Shown in pieces: positions 33,480-41,927 of a stretch of DNA of 64,000 nucleotides. Position 1 is the stretch's first letter; every line of letters begins with the position of its first letter. Below the pieces are notes generated by a model that saw nothing but the letters and a program-made list of their open reading frames with translations, was not told the DNA's origin and did not search any database. The translations under genes were made by a program, and so were the position numbers. This stretch comes from Kluyvera sp040932435 (GTDB lineage: Bacteria; Pseudomonadota; Gammaproteobacteria; Enterobacterales; Enterobacteriaceae). The stretch is from contig NZ_JBFQGA010000001.1 in the NCBI RefSeq assembly GCF_040932435.1, forward strand, positions 310,001-374,000, given 5' to 3'.

Positions 33480-34523
33480 TTAGCGCATAGCCTCATGAAG
33501 CAGCGTGGTCACGCGCGCCAGAACGTGGCCGCTCTCACTGACACCTTGCCCAACCTGTTCAGCTACCCATTGCTCCTGAACCTGCTGATAGCGACTGGCC
33601 TGCTGCCATGCCTGTAGCTGTGTGGGAGAAAGCCAGGTGATGCTGGCGCCGCTTTGCTGCATTGAATGTGCCATATCGCGCAGGCTGGCATCGAGCAACG
33701 GGCCGATTTTGCGCTGAGTTGATGCCGCTGCGCGCTGGATTGCCGCTTTATCCTCAGCCGGAAGCGCCTCCCAGCGTGCCTTATTGATGGTCAGAAGATA
33801 AACGTGACCCAACCATAGCTGTGGCGAGAGCTGGATATATTTAGCAGCCTTCTGCGCCTGAATATCGTCACCGCTATCAAGGTTGACCAGAAGTCCATTC
33901 AACGCACCCGCGTTTAACGCTTCGGTAATTTGCGCGTTCCACGGCATTTTAATGACCTTGCCGCCCGCATTTTCCAGATAAGCCTGGTGCCAGAAGCTTG
34001 CGGTACGCCAGGTTGTGCCCTGTAAATTACCCAGCGGCGTTACGGGGGAAGTGCTAAAGAATGCGGCCGGGTAGCCGAGGAAAAATTGCAGATTGATCAG
34101 ATTATTCTTGGCCAGCTCAGCCTCGAATTCGGGAACGTCATGAAACACGTGCTGAAAGAATGCAGCCTGCTTTTCCCCGCTTGCAGGGCCTACGGGAAAG
34201 CTTTTGAAGATCTGGTATAGCGGCAACTGCTTGGGCGTATATTCTGGGACCACGATACCGATATCGGCTTTCTCACCCACTTGGACCGTATGTAAGGCGT
34301 TATAGCTGGTGGAGAGTTCGCCATTCCAGTGCGCTTCAATGCGCACGCGCCCCTGTGATTCTTTCTCAATCGCGGCGAAGAAGATATCGTTTATTGCCCG
34401 CGTTCGCATATTGCCGTAGGGCTCGTGGTCGGTATAGCGCAGCACAGTGTCTGCCTGGGTGCAGGTGAGAAAGGAGAGCGCGGCAAGAACCAGCGCGTAA
34501 CATAAAGCGACATGTAATTTCAT
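33480..34523 (-). CDS. TRAP-type (DctP-family) periplasmic solute-binding protein, orphan
   Basis: 347 residues from the ATG at 34523, which has AAAGGA 6 nt upstream; the ATG at 34529 overlaps that site. A Sec signal peptide is cleaved near CTQA-DTVLRY. The body fits the DctP family: HWNGELS, a carboxylate-binding region around TTWRTASFW, and a long C-terminal helix. No DctQ or DctM membrane gene lies nearby, so it either works with a distant transporter or acts as a sensor. It is absent from this place in E. coli and is divergent from argO with 275 bp between. Confidence 0.82.
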   Translation of the reverse strand: MKLHVALCYALVLAALSFLTCTQADTVLRYTDHEPYGNMRTRAINDIFFAAIEKESQGRVRIEAHWNGELSTSYNALHTVQVGEKADIGIVVPEYTPKQLPLYQIFKSFPVGPASGEKQAAFFQHVFHDVPEFEAELAKNNLINLQFFLGYPAAFFSTSPVTPLGNLQGTTWRTASFWHQAYLENAGGKVIKMPWNAQITEALNAGALNGLLVNLDSGDDIQAQKAAKYIQLSPQLWLGHVYLLTINKARWEALPAEDKAAIQRAAASTQRKIGPLLDASLRDMAHSMQQSGASITWLSPTQLQAWQQASRYQQVQEQWVAEQVGQGVSESGHVLARVTTLLHEAMR

Positions 34524-34798
34524 GCCCATTCCTTTAGACGTGAGAGCGATAATATTGGGGATGATAATGGTAACGATTAATTCATTTAACTTAATGATAT
34601 ACTTGAGTTTTATTCCATGCCAGTATGGCGAAATATACGCATTTAAGCGCTATCTAAATGTAGGTACTAGGCTGGCATGGCACAAATTGTCTTTTATTAT
34701 TAGCTATTCTTATTAATGATTAAAAATATCAATTTCATCTAATGATTACATCGCGTTATAGTCAGCGCCATTGCTGAACAACATTAAGAAAAAACGCC

Positions 34799-35434
34799 AT
34801 GATATCTTATTACTTTCAAGGTCTTGCGCTTGGCGCAGCCATGATATTACCGCTGGGTCCGCAGAATGCTTTTGTGATGAACCAAGGTATTCGTCGCCAG
34901 TATCATCTGATGACTGCGCTGCTGTGTGCCATCAGCGATTTGCTGCTGATTTGCGCGGGAATTTTTGGCGGTAGCGCTTTGTTGATGGCTTCACCGTGGC
35001 TATTGGCGCTAGTGACGTGGGGCGGCGTGGCGTTCCTGTTGTGGTACGGTTTTGGCGCATTGAAAACTGCCATGGGCAGCAATATTGAATTGGCGAGCGC
35101 CGAGGCGATGAAGCAGGGGCGCTGGAAAATTATCGCTACCATGCTGGCAGTGACCTGGCTTAATCCGCACGTTTATATCGATACATTTGTGGTGCTGGGC
35201 AGTCTCGGCGGGCAGTTGGATGTTATGCCGAAGCGCTGGTTTGCATTAGGCACGGTCAGCGCCTCATTCCTATGGTTCTTCGCGCTGGCACTGCTGGCGG
35301 CTTGGCTGGCACCGCGTTTACGCACCGCGAAGGCGCAGCGGATCATCAATTTGGTGGTCGGCATTGTGATGTGGTTTATCGCTTTTCAGTTGGCAAAAGA
35401 GGGTGTTGCACACCTACAGGCTCTCATTAACTAA
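34799..35434 (+). CDS. argO: Arginine exporter ArgO (LysE family)
   Basis: 211 residues, with about six hydrophobic helices and the LysE-family opening LGAAMILPLGPQNAFVMNQG. It exports arginine and canavanine. In E. coli ArgP, encoded just downstream here, activates it in response to arginine. Codon use and synteny match the backbone (argO-yggE-argP). Confidence 0.94.
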   Translation: MISYYFQGLALGAAMILPLGPQNAFVMNQGIRRQYHLMTALLCAISDLLLICAGIFGGSALLMASPWLLALVTWGGVAFLLWYGFGALKTAMGSNIELASAEAMKQGRWKIIATMLAVTWLNPHVYIDTFVVLGSLGGQLDVMPKRWFALGTVSASFLWFFALALLAAWLAPRLRTAKAQRIINLVVGIVMWFIAFQLAKEGVAHLQALIN

Positions 35435-35520
35435 GCCTCATCTGATGGACTTTCATCTGACAACGGCTAAGCTTGCAGGCAAGACCCCCGTTGTCGGGTG
35501 ATAACCATGGAGATACAACA

Positions 35521-36267
35521 GTGAAGTTTAAAGTGATGGCTCTGGCCGCAGTAATTGGGTTTGGCGCAATGTCAGTGCAGGCAAATGAATTGCCGGATGG
35601 TCCACACATTGTTACATCAGGGACCGCGAGCGTCGATGCGGTACCGGATATCGCAACGCTTGCCATCGAAGTGAATATTGCCGCCAAGGATGCCGCGAGT
35701 GCCAAGAAACAGGCCGATCAGCGCGTTGCGCAATATCTCTCTTTCCTTGAGCAAAACGGCGTCAATAAGAAAGACATCAGCTCCGCCAATCTGCGAACTC
35801 AACCGGATTATGACTACCAAGATGGCAAGAGCGTGCTGAAAGGCTATCGCGCAGTGCGTACCGTTGAAGTGACCCTGCGCCAGTTGGATAAGCTCAATTC
35901 GCTGCTCGACGGCGCGTTGAAGGCTGGATTAAATGAAATTCGCTCCGTTTCGCTTGGCGTTGCGCAACCGGACGCGTACAAAGACAAAGCGCGTAAAGCC
36001 GCGATTGAAGATGCCATTCACCAGGCGCAGTCGCTGGCATCTGGATTCCACAGCAAGCTTGGACCAGTATACAGCGTGCGTTATCACGTCTCGAACTATC
36101 AGCCAAGCCCGATGGTACGCATGATGAAGGCTGACGCCGCCCCGGTTTCTGCACAAGAAACCTACGAGCAGGCTACGATTCAGTTTGATGACCAAGTAGA
36201 TGTGGTGTTCCAGCTGCAGCCAGAACAGGCGACAGCACCGGCGGCGGCTCCCGCAGCGGCAAAATAA
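35521..36267 (+). CDS. yggE: YggE, periplasmic SIMPL-domain protein
   Basis: 248 residues from a GTG at 35521, preceded by GGAG; in-frame codons further upstream are not protein-like. The signal peptide ends at VQANE. The SIMPL (DUF541) domain fills the rest and matches E. coli YggE over most of its length. The product reduces oxidative stress damage by an unknown mechanism. The C-terminus is Ala/Pro-rich. A bidirectional terminator separates it from argP. Confidence 0.94.
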   Translation: MKFKVMALAAVIGFGAMSVQANELPDGPHIVTSGTASVDAVPDIATLAIEVNIAAKDAASAKKQADQRVAQYLSFLEQNGVNKKDISSANLRTQPDYDYQDGKSVLKGYRAVRTVEVTLRQLDKLNSLLDGALKAGLNEIRSVSLGVAQPDAYKDKARKAAIEDAIHQAQSLASGFHSKLGPVYSVRYHVSNYQPSPMVRMMKADAAPVSAQETYEQATIQFDDQVDVVFQLQPEQATAPAAAPAAAK

Positions 36268-36282
36268 TCGAAGTGACTTTTT

Positions 36283-36311
36283 AAAAACCCTCGCAGTGCG
36301 AGGGTTTTTTT
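36283..36311. terminator. Bidirectional terminator between yggE and argP
   Basis: AAAACCCTCGCA pairs with TGCGAGGGTTTT with T and A runs on either side. Confidence 0.9.
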
Positions 36312-36313
36312 GC

Positions 36314-37207
36314 TTAATCCTGACGTAAAACGCGATGGCCGTATGCGAGTAGCGCATCCGTGACTTTGCGCATCATTCGGCTTTCTGGCGCAAAGCGGTG
36401 CCAGTACAGCATCCGACGCTGGAATAGCCCTGGCGTGAGATCGATAAGCTCGCCGCTGGCCAGCTCTTTTTCGATTTGCAGATGTGGGATCATGCAGCAG
36501 GTGGTGCCCTGACGCGCCAGCTGTACGAACGCTTCCGATGAGTTAACGATATGACACGGTACGCTGCCCGGTGGCAGGTCGAAATTTTGCTGCAAGAAGG
36601 CCTGATGCATATCGTCTAGATGATCGAAGGCGACGGCAGGGGCTTTCAGCAACGCAGAACGGGTGACCCCATTAGGGAAATAGCGTTCGGCGAAGGCTTT
36701 CGAACCGACAAACAGGTAATCGAGTGCACCGAGCTGATCGACGAGGCAGCTTGGCAGCGCCTGAGGCTGGATACTCACCGCACCAACCACTTCGCCACGA
36801 CGCAGTCTCTCTTGGGTGCGGGTCTCATCTTCAACCTGGAGATTCAATCGAATCGGTGAGTTGTTCAGGACTTCTGACAGCGCCGGCAGCAGCCACGTTG
36901 CCAAACTGTCGGCGTTGACCGCAAGCGACAGCAGCAACGGCGTGGAGCCGGTTTGCTCATCGCCCAGCCACTCTTCTTCCAGCAGCTCAACCTGACGCAG
37001 CAGCGCCAGCAGCTTCTGTCCCTGTTCGGTTGGGCGGGGCGGAACGGTACGCACCAGCAGCGGCTGGCCGAACATGTTCTCCAGCTGTTTAATTCGCTGC
37101 GAAACGGCGGACTGGGTGATACACAGTTTTTGCGCGGCGCGTTCAAACCCACGTTCCCTGATAACGGCATCCAGCGCCTGTAGTGTTCTGTAGTCCGGAC
37201 GTTTCAT
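36314..37207 (-). CDS. argP: ArgP (IciA), LysR-type regulator
   Basis: 297 residues from the ATG at 37207 (MKRPDYRTLQ), the E. coli start; the frame remains open upstream without protein-like sequence. The N-terminal winged helix contains ERAAQKLCITQSAVSQRIKQLE. The rest is a LysR effector domain. It activates argO with arginine and is antagonised by lysine. Divergent from rpiA with 211 bp between. Confidence 0.95.
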   Translation of the reverse strand: MKRPDYRTLQALDAVIRERGFERAAQKLCITQSAVSQRIKQLENMFGQPLLVRTVPPRPTEQGQKLLALLRQVELLEEEWLGDEQTGSTPLLLSLAVNADSLATWLLPALSEVLNNSPIRLNLQVEDETRTQERLRRGEVVGAVSIQPQALPSCLVDQLGALDYLFVGSKAFAERYFPNGVTRSALLKAPAVAFDHLDDMHQAFLQQNFDLPPGSVPCHIVNSSEAFVQLARQGTTCCMIPHLQIEKELASGELIDLTPGLFQRRMLYWHRFAPESRMMRKVTDALLAYGHRVLRQD

Positions 37208-37418
37208 TGCTCTGAGGTACTCCGTAAAGGTGTTATCTGCACTATGACATAAATTTACCGGAGATACAGACGAAAATGGTTTGCACATTACCGTGATGCT
37301 GCTCACGTGTTGAACTCATCATCCGCCGTACCTTTCCTGAGCCGGGTTCGCGGCTCGAATTGTTGCAGACTTCTGTTCTATAATGCGCGCAAATGATGAC
37401 ACCACAGGCGAAACGATC

Positions 37419-38078
37419 ATGACGCAGGATGAACTGAAAAAAGCAGTAGGCTGGGCGGCTCTTCAATATGTACAGCCGGGTACGATTGTGGGTGTGGGTA
37501 CGGGATCAACTGCAGCGCACTTTATCGATGCGCTGGGTACCATGAAAGGACAAATCGAAGGCGCAGTCTCCAGCTCAGATGCCTCTACCGAGAAGCTGAA
37601 AAGCCTCGGCATCACCGTGTTCGATCTGAATGAAGTCGACCGCTTGGGCATCTATGTGGATGGCGCAGATGAGATAAACGGCCATATGCAGATGATCAAA
37701 GGCGGTGGCGCGGCGCTGACTCGCGAGAAAATCATTGCTTCGGTGGCGGATAAATTTATCTGTATCGCCGACGCTTCAAAGCAGGTTGATATCCTAGGCA
37801 ACTTCCCGCTGCCGGTTGAAGTTATTCCAATGGCACGCAGCGCCGTAGCGCGTGAACTGGTGAAACTCGGCGGTCGCCCGGAATACCGTCAGGGCGTGTT
37901 GACCGATAACGGCAACGTGATCCTCGACGTACACGGCCTTGAAATCCTTGACGCTATTGCGCTGGAAAATGCCATTAACGGTATCCCAGGCGTTGTCACC
38001 GTGGGTCTGTTCGCCAATCGCGGTGCTGATGTGGCGCTGATTGGTACCGCCGACGGCGTGAAAACCATTGTGAAATGA
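37419..38078 (+). CDS. rpiA: Ribose-5-phosphate isomerase A
   Basis: 219 residues from the ATG at 37419, as in E. coli. VGTGSTAAHF binds phosphate, VDGADEI carries the catalytic aspartates and KGGGAALTREK the conserved Lys and Glu. It interconverts ribose 5-phosphate and ribulose 5-phosphate. Followed by its own terminator. Confidence 0.97.
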   Translation: MTQDELKKAVGWAALQYVQPGTIVGVGTGSTAAHFIDALGTMKGQIEGAVSSSDASTEKLKSLGITVFDLNEVDRLGIYVDGADEINGHMQMIKGGGAALTREKIIASVADKFICIADASKQVDILGNFPLPVEVIPMARSAVARELVKLGGRPEYRQGVLTDNGNVILDVHGLEILDAIALENAINGIPGVVTVGLFANRGADVALIGTADGVKTIVK

Positions 38079-38086
38079 TCTGACCG

Positions 38087-38117
38087 TGGGGGAATAACCA
38101 TTTCCCCCATTTTTTTT
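38087..38117 (+). terminator. Rho-independent terminator of rpiA
   Basis: TGGGGGAA and TTCCCCCA pair around a 7-nt loop, followed by eight T. Confidence 0.9.
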
Positions 38118-38132
38118 CTTGAGGCGTAATTT

Positions 38133-38148
38133 GGTGACTTGTGTCACA
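38133..38148. promoter_or_regulatory. CRP-like site upstream of serA
   Basis: GGTGA-CTTGTG-TCACA matches the CRP core at 9 of 10 positions, about 200 bp before serA. CRP activation of serA is known in E. coli. Confidence 0.6.
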
Positions 38149-38344
38149 TTTACGACCGCTCATCTAATTAACATCCCACGTTTAGATTTCCGTTCAGCAT
38201 TTTATGCTGTCATTTCGCGTTGCATGACGTTTCTTCATGACGCCTACGCAAACGTTCATATTGCTGCATTATTTATTTTTGATATGTTGCTTAGATGAAC
38301 TTTCGTTCAACACAACACGAATAAAGCAAAGACAGGACGGGGAA

Positions 38345-39577
38345 ATGGCTAAGGTATCACTGGAAAAAGACAAAATTAAGTTTCTGCTAGTGGAGGGCGT
38401 GCACCAGAAGGCTGTCGATAGCCTTCGCGCAGCAGGTTATACCAATATTGAATTTCACAAGGGTGCGCTGGATAGCGCACAGCTGAAAGAATCTATCCGT
38501 GATGCTCATTTCATTGGCCTGCGATCCCGCACGCATCTGACGGAAGAGATCTTTGCCGCCGCAGAGAAACTCGTGGCGGTGGGTTGCTTCTGTATTGGCA
38601 CTAACCAGGTTGACCTCGTAGCCGCTGCGAAACGTGGTGTTCCGGTATTTAACGCGCCATTCTCTAACACCCGTTCCGTAGCGGAGTTGGTGATAGGCGA
38701 ACTGCTGCTGCTGCTGCGTGGTATTCCAGAAGCTAATGCCAAAGCGCACCGCGGCGTGTGGAACAAACTGGCTGCGGGTTCTTATGAAGCGCGTGGCAAA
38801 AAACTGGGCATCATCGGTTACGGTCACATCGGTACGCAGTTGGGGATTCTGGCTGAGTCGCTGGGGATGCACGTCTTCTTCTACGATATCGAAAGCAAAC
38901 TGCCGCTGGGCAATGCGACCCAGGTGCAACATCTGTCCGATCTGCTGAATATGAGCGACGTGGTCAGTCTGCACGTGCCGGAAAACGCCTCAACGAAAAA
39001 CATGATGGGTGCGGAAGAACTGGCGCTGATGAAGCCGGGCGCGCTGCTGATCAACGCCTCTCGCGGTACGGTTGTCGACATTCCAGCGCTGTGCGCGGTG
39101 CTTTCGAGCAAGCATCTGGCCGGTGCCGCCGTGGACGTCTTCCCAACCGAGCCTGCAACCAACAGCGAGCCGTTCACATCGCCGCTGTGTGAATTTGACA
39201 ACGTGATTCTGACGCCGCACATCGGTGGTTCTACTCAGGAAGCGCAGGAAAACATTGGTCTGGAAGTTGCGGGCAAACTGGCGAAGTACTCTGACAATGG
39301 TTCTACGCTGTCTGCGGTGAACTTCCCGGAAGTCTCTTTGCCGCTGCACGGTGGGCGTCGCCTGCTGCACATTCACGAAAACCGTCCTGGCATCATGACC
39401 GCACTGAACCAGATTTTTGCCGAGCAGGGCGTCAACATTGCCGCACAGTATCTGCAAACCAACTCAGAGATGGGTTATGTGGTTATCGATATCGAAGCGG
39501 AAGAGGATGTGGCTGAGAAAGCACTGCTGAGCATGAAGGCGATCCCGGGTACCGTCCGCGCACGTCTGCTGTACTAA
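38345..39577 (+). CDS. serA: D-3-phosphoglycerate dehydrogenase
   Basis: 410 residues from the ATG at 38345, preceded by GGGGAA; the longer upstream frame is not coding. The NAD motif is GYGHIGTQLG; catalytic Arg lies in NASRGTVVD and catalytic His in PHIGGSTQEA. A C-terminal ACT domain (about residues 335-410) binds serine for feedback inhibition. It catalyses the first step of serine synthesis, which also feeds the glycine cleavage system encoded downstream. Confidence 0.97.
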   Translation: MAKVSLEKDKIKFLLVEGVHQKAVDSLRAAGYTNIEFHKGALDSAQLKESIRDAHFIGLRSRTHLTEEIFAAAEKLVAVGCFCIGTNQVDLVAAAKRGVPVFNAPFSNTRSVAELVIGELLLLLRGIPEANAKAHRGVWNKLAAGSYEARGKKLGIIGYGHIGTQLGILAESLGMHVFFYDIESKLPLGNATQVQHLSDLLNMSDVVSLHVPENASTKNMMGAEELALMKPGALLINASRGTVVDIPALCAVLSSKHLAGAAVDVFPTEPATNSEPFTSPLCEFDNVILTPHIGGSTQEAQENIGLEVAGKLAKYSDNGSTLSAVNFPEVSLPLHGGRRLLHIHENRPGIMTALNQIFAEQGVNIAAQYLQTNSEMGYVVIDIEAEEDVAEKALLSMKAIPGTVRARLLY

Positions 39578-39595
39578 TTTTTATCTTTTTTAGCC

Positions 39596-39625
39596 AAACG
39601 GGCAGGCCATTGGTCTGCCCGTTTT
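39596..39625 (+). terminator. Rho-independent terminator of serA
   Basis: AAACGGGCAGGCC pairs with GGTCTGCCCGTTT and a T-rich tail follows. Confidence 0.9.
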
Positions 39626-39759
39626 TGTTTCTCATGCTTCTTTGTGCAACCCATACATTGTCTTTCCGAGCCTCGCCGCAAACGGTGATTAAAGGCTCTG
39701 GCACGCATTGTTTGTCGGGAAAAGGAATTTACGATAGGGGCTCAGCATAGGGCTGAAAC

Positions 39760-39900
39760 GGAAAAGCCCCTACCGAAGCAGGGGCTCTAAAAGGAAAGGG
39801 ATAATGATGAGACTCGTCATCATACTGCTGATTCTGTTAATCATCGCTTACCCAGCATATTAACAGTCTTTACGCAGGAGGGAGGCTTGCCTCCCTCACC
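39760..39900 (-). ncRNA. sib: Sib-type antisense antitoxin RNA
   Basis: Inferred RNA of about 140 nt on the strand opposite the Ibs gene. Its 3' end is well marked: on the minus strand AGCCCCT-GCTTCGGT-AGGGGCT followed by TTTT (39786 to 39761) is a classic terminator. The 5' end is estimated from the usual Sib length; the GAGGGAGGC/GCCTCCCTC stem at 39878-39897 lies near it. The location between serA and fau is that of sibC in E. coli. It would base-pair with ibs mRNA and block its translation. Confidence 0.78.
39804..39863 (+). CDS. ibs: Ibs-type small toxic membrane peptide
   Basis: A 19-residue frame starting MMRLVIILLIL and ending IIAYPAY, almost entirely hydrophobic after the Arg, directly comparable to the E. 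coli IbsC peptide. AAGGAAAGGG at 39791-39800 is an unusually strong ribosome site. High-level Ibs depolarises the inner membrane. The antisense Sib RNA covers the whole gene, making a type I toxin-antitoxin pair. Confidence 0.85.
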   Translation: MMRLVIILLILLIIAYPAY

Positions 39901-39954
39901 CTTTACCGAGGAATTTAGGTCAAAAAAGAAACGGTGTCAATCTGCAAAAAGCGT

Positions 39955-40551
39955 TTACCACTGCCACACTTTTGACGGCGTGATCACCACGGGTAGGGGA
40001 ATGTCCCAGTCTTCGATTGGCAGGGCTTCAACCTGCTGGCAATCATGGGCGTAACCGACGGGCTGGATCCCATGCATACGCCAGTTTTGCAGCGTGCGGT
40101 CGTAAAAACCGCCACCCATGCCGAGGCGCTGCCCCTGCTCATCAAAAGCAACCAGCGGTGTTATCAGCACGTCGAGCTTCGCAAGCGGCAGCACATCGCG
40201 CACATCAAGCTTCGGCTCGCGGATTTTCAGGCGGTTCACCACCAGTTCACTATGGGGATGGTAATGCAGAAACAGCAGGTTTCCCGGACTAAACGGATGT
40301 AACACCGGCAGGTATACGCGCTTCCCGGCTCGCCAGAGTTGTTCTATCAAGGGCTGGGTATCAAGTTCGCCGTCAAAGGATAAGAACAGGGCGACAGTTT
40401 TCGCCATGACCACGGGAGGCCAAGCGATCATACGATCTGCGGCTTGTTCGCCGTAAAGTATTTGCTGCTGGAGTGTGAGCGCACGACGTCGTTGCCGGAT
40501 GAGTTGGCGAATATCTTGTCGGGAAGGAATTTGCTCAGAATGCTGTGTCAT
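39955..40551 (-). CDS. fau: 5-formyltetrahydrofolate cyclo-ligase
   Basis: 198 residues from the ATG at 40551. E. coli is often annotated 182 residues from a downstream Met; here the extra N-terminus (QDIRQLIRQRRRAL) is helical and plausible. The GMGGGFYDRTL motif binds ATP and phosphate. It converts 5-formyl-THF to methenyl-THF, linking to folate use by gcvT. It is transcribed with the 6S RNA just upstream, as in E. coli. Confidence 0.94.
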   Translation of the reverse strand: MTQHSEQIPSRQDIRQLIRQRRRALTLQQQILYGEQAADRMIAWPPVVMAKTVALFLSFDGELDTQPLIEQLWRAGKRVYLPVLHPFSPGNLLFLHYHPHSELVVNRLKIREPKLDVRDVLPLAKLDVLITPLVAFDEQGQRLGMGGGFYDRTLQNWRMHGIQPVGYAHDCQQVEALPIEDWDIPLPVVITPSKVWQW

Positions 40552-40570
40552 AAGACCGCTGGGTAGAAGG

Positions 40571-40754
40571 GGAATCTCCGAGATGCCGCCGCAGGCTGTA
40601 ACCCTTGAACCCTTGGTTCAAGGTGAATGCGTCGTCACAGTTTTAAGGCTTCTCGGACGGACCGAGCATGCTCACCAACCGTGGAGCGCCACATTCTTGT
40701 GGTATGAAATATCGGCTCAGGGGACTGGCCCGCTTGCGAACATCTCAGAGAAAT
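40571..40754 (-). ncRNA. ssrS: 6S RNA
   Basis: The reverse strand reads ATTTCTCTGAGATGTTCGCA at the 5' end and finishes CATCTCGGAGATTCC, 184 nt in all, the same length as E. coli 6S RNA and differing from my memory of it at only a few positions. The ends pair to form the closing stem, and the central bubble that mimics an open promoter is conserved. It sequesters sigma70 RNA polymerase in stationary phase. Located between zapA and fau. Confidence 0.97.
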
Positions 40755-40795
40755 TTTTTCTTCACAGTCACTCTACCATAGTAAACTGCAAAGTG

Positions 40796-41125
40796 TTATT
40801 CAAACTTTGGCCCTGACTTTTCAGATGTGCGACCTTGGTCAAGCAGCGCTTGTTCAATGGTCTGTTGCAGCATCCGAATCCGCTGTTCCATGCTCGAAGC
40901 ATAGTCACGCGTCTTCGCCTTTTCCTGAGTTAACTCGTAGCTGATATTCAACGCGGCGATGAAAACCAGCTGCTCAGTATTTGTGACTTTAGTGCGTTCT
41001 TTCAGATCTTGCAACCGCTGATTCAGATCGTCCGCAGCCTGATTCAAAGCATCCCTTTGTTCAGGCGGACAATTCACTCGCAGTGAACGGCCAAAAATAT
41101 GAATATCGACGGGTTCTGCAGACAT
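40796..41125 (-). CDS. zapA: Cell division protein ZapA
   Basis: 109 residues from the ATG at 41125 (MSAEPVDIHIFG), matching E. coli ZapA. An N-terminal alpha/beta head is followed by a long coiled coil (about residues 50-105). It cross-links FtsZ filaments at the division site. A longer upstream frame is rejected because it runs through the divergent promoter region with ygfB. Confidence 0.95.
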   Translation of the reverse strand: MSAEPVDIHIFGRSLRVNCPPEQRDALNQAADDLNQRLQDLKERTKVTNTEQLVFIAALNISYELTQEKAKTRDYASSMEQRIRMLQQTIEQALLDQGRTSEKSGPKFE

Positions 41126-41283
41126 GCCACCTTCCTGCTGATTAACTGCGCGTCCTTCACACTCAGGCGGTGAAGGGGCGACACTATAGCTACCCTGGAA
41201 TGAACACACAAGCCCTTTTCTGGTATCTCCAGGGTCCAAAGTGGTAGCATATCATGAAATCCCCCCAACAATGACGAATGCGC

Positions 41284-41862
41284 ATGCCTATACAGAATGA
41301 AATGCCGGGTTACACCGTGGTGAACCAGCAATTAAACCAACAAGGGGTGGGCCTGACGCCTGCTGAAATGCACGGTCTGATCAGTGGCCTGCTTTGTGGC
41401 GGCAACAAGGACAGCTCCTGGCAGCCGCTGGTTCACGACCTGACCAACGAAGGTCTGGCTTTCGGTCATGAACTGGCTCAGTCATTGCGTGCAATGCATG
41501 CGGCAACCAGCGATGCGCTGGAGGATGACGGTTTTCTTTTTCAGCTTTACCTGCCTGAAGGCGATGAGGTCAGCGTGTTTGAACGCGCCGACGCACTCTC
41601 TGGCTGGGTGAACCACTTCCTGCTGGGGCTGGGCATGGTGCAGCCGAAGCTGGATAAAGTGAAAGATGAAACGGGCGAAGCCATTGACGATCTTCGTAAT
41701 ATTGCGCAACTTGGTTATGAAGAAGATGAAGACCAAGAAGAACTGGAGATGTCGCTGGAAGAGATCATCGAATACGTTCGCGTAGCCGCGTTGTTATGCC
41801 ACGATTCGTTCACTCGCCCACAGCCGACAGCGCCGGAAGTTCAAAAACCAACATTACATTAA
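41284..41862 (+). CDS. ygfB: YgfB, UPF0149 (YecA-like) protein
   Basis: 192 residues from the ATG at 41284 (MPIQNEMPG), the length of the E. coli protein; an ATG two codons upstream (41278) is possible and neither has a strong ribosome site. The family is all-helical with a HGLISGLLCGG motif and an acidic DEDQEELEMSLEE stretch. Related YgfB in Pseudomonas influences expression of beta-lactam resistance. Start of the ygfB-pepP-ubiH-ubiI row. Confidence 0.92.
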   Translation: MPIQNEMPGYTVVNQQLNQQGVGLTPAEMHGLISGLLCGGNKDSSWQPLVHDLTNEGLAFGHELAQSLRAMHAATSDALEDDGFLFQLYLPEGDEVSVFERADALSGWVNHFLLGLGMVQPKLDKVKDETGEAIDDLRNIAQLGYEEDEDQEELEMSLEEIIEYVRVAALLCHDSFTRPQPTAPEVQKPTLH

Positions 41863-41927
41863 TCTTAACGGCTCCGTTGACTGCGCAAAGACGCTGACGG
41901 GGTGATTTGGGATTGAAAGGAGATGTC

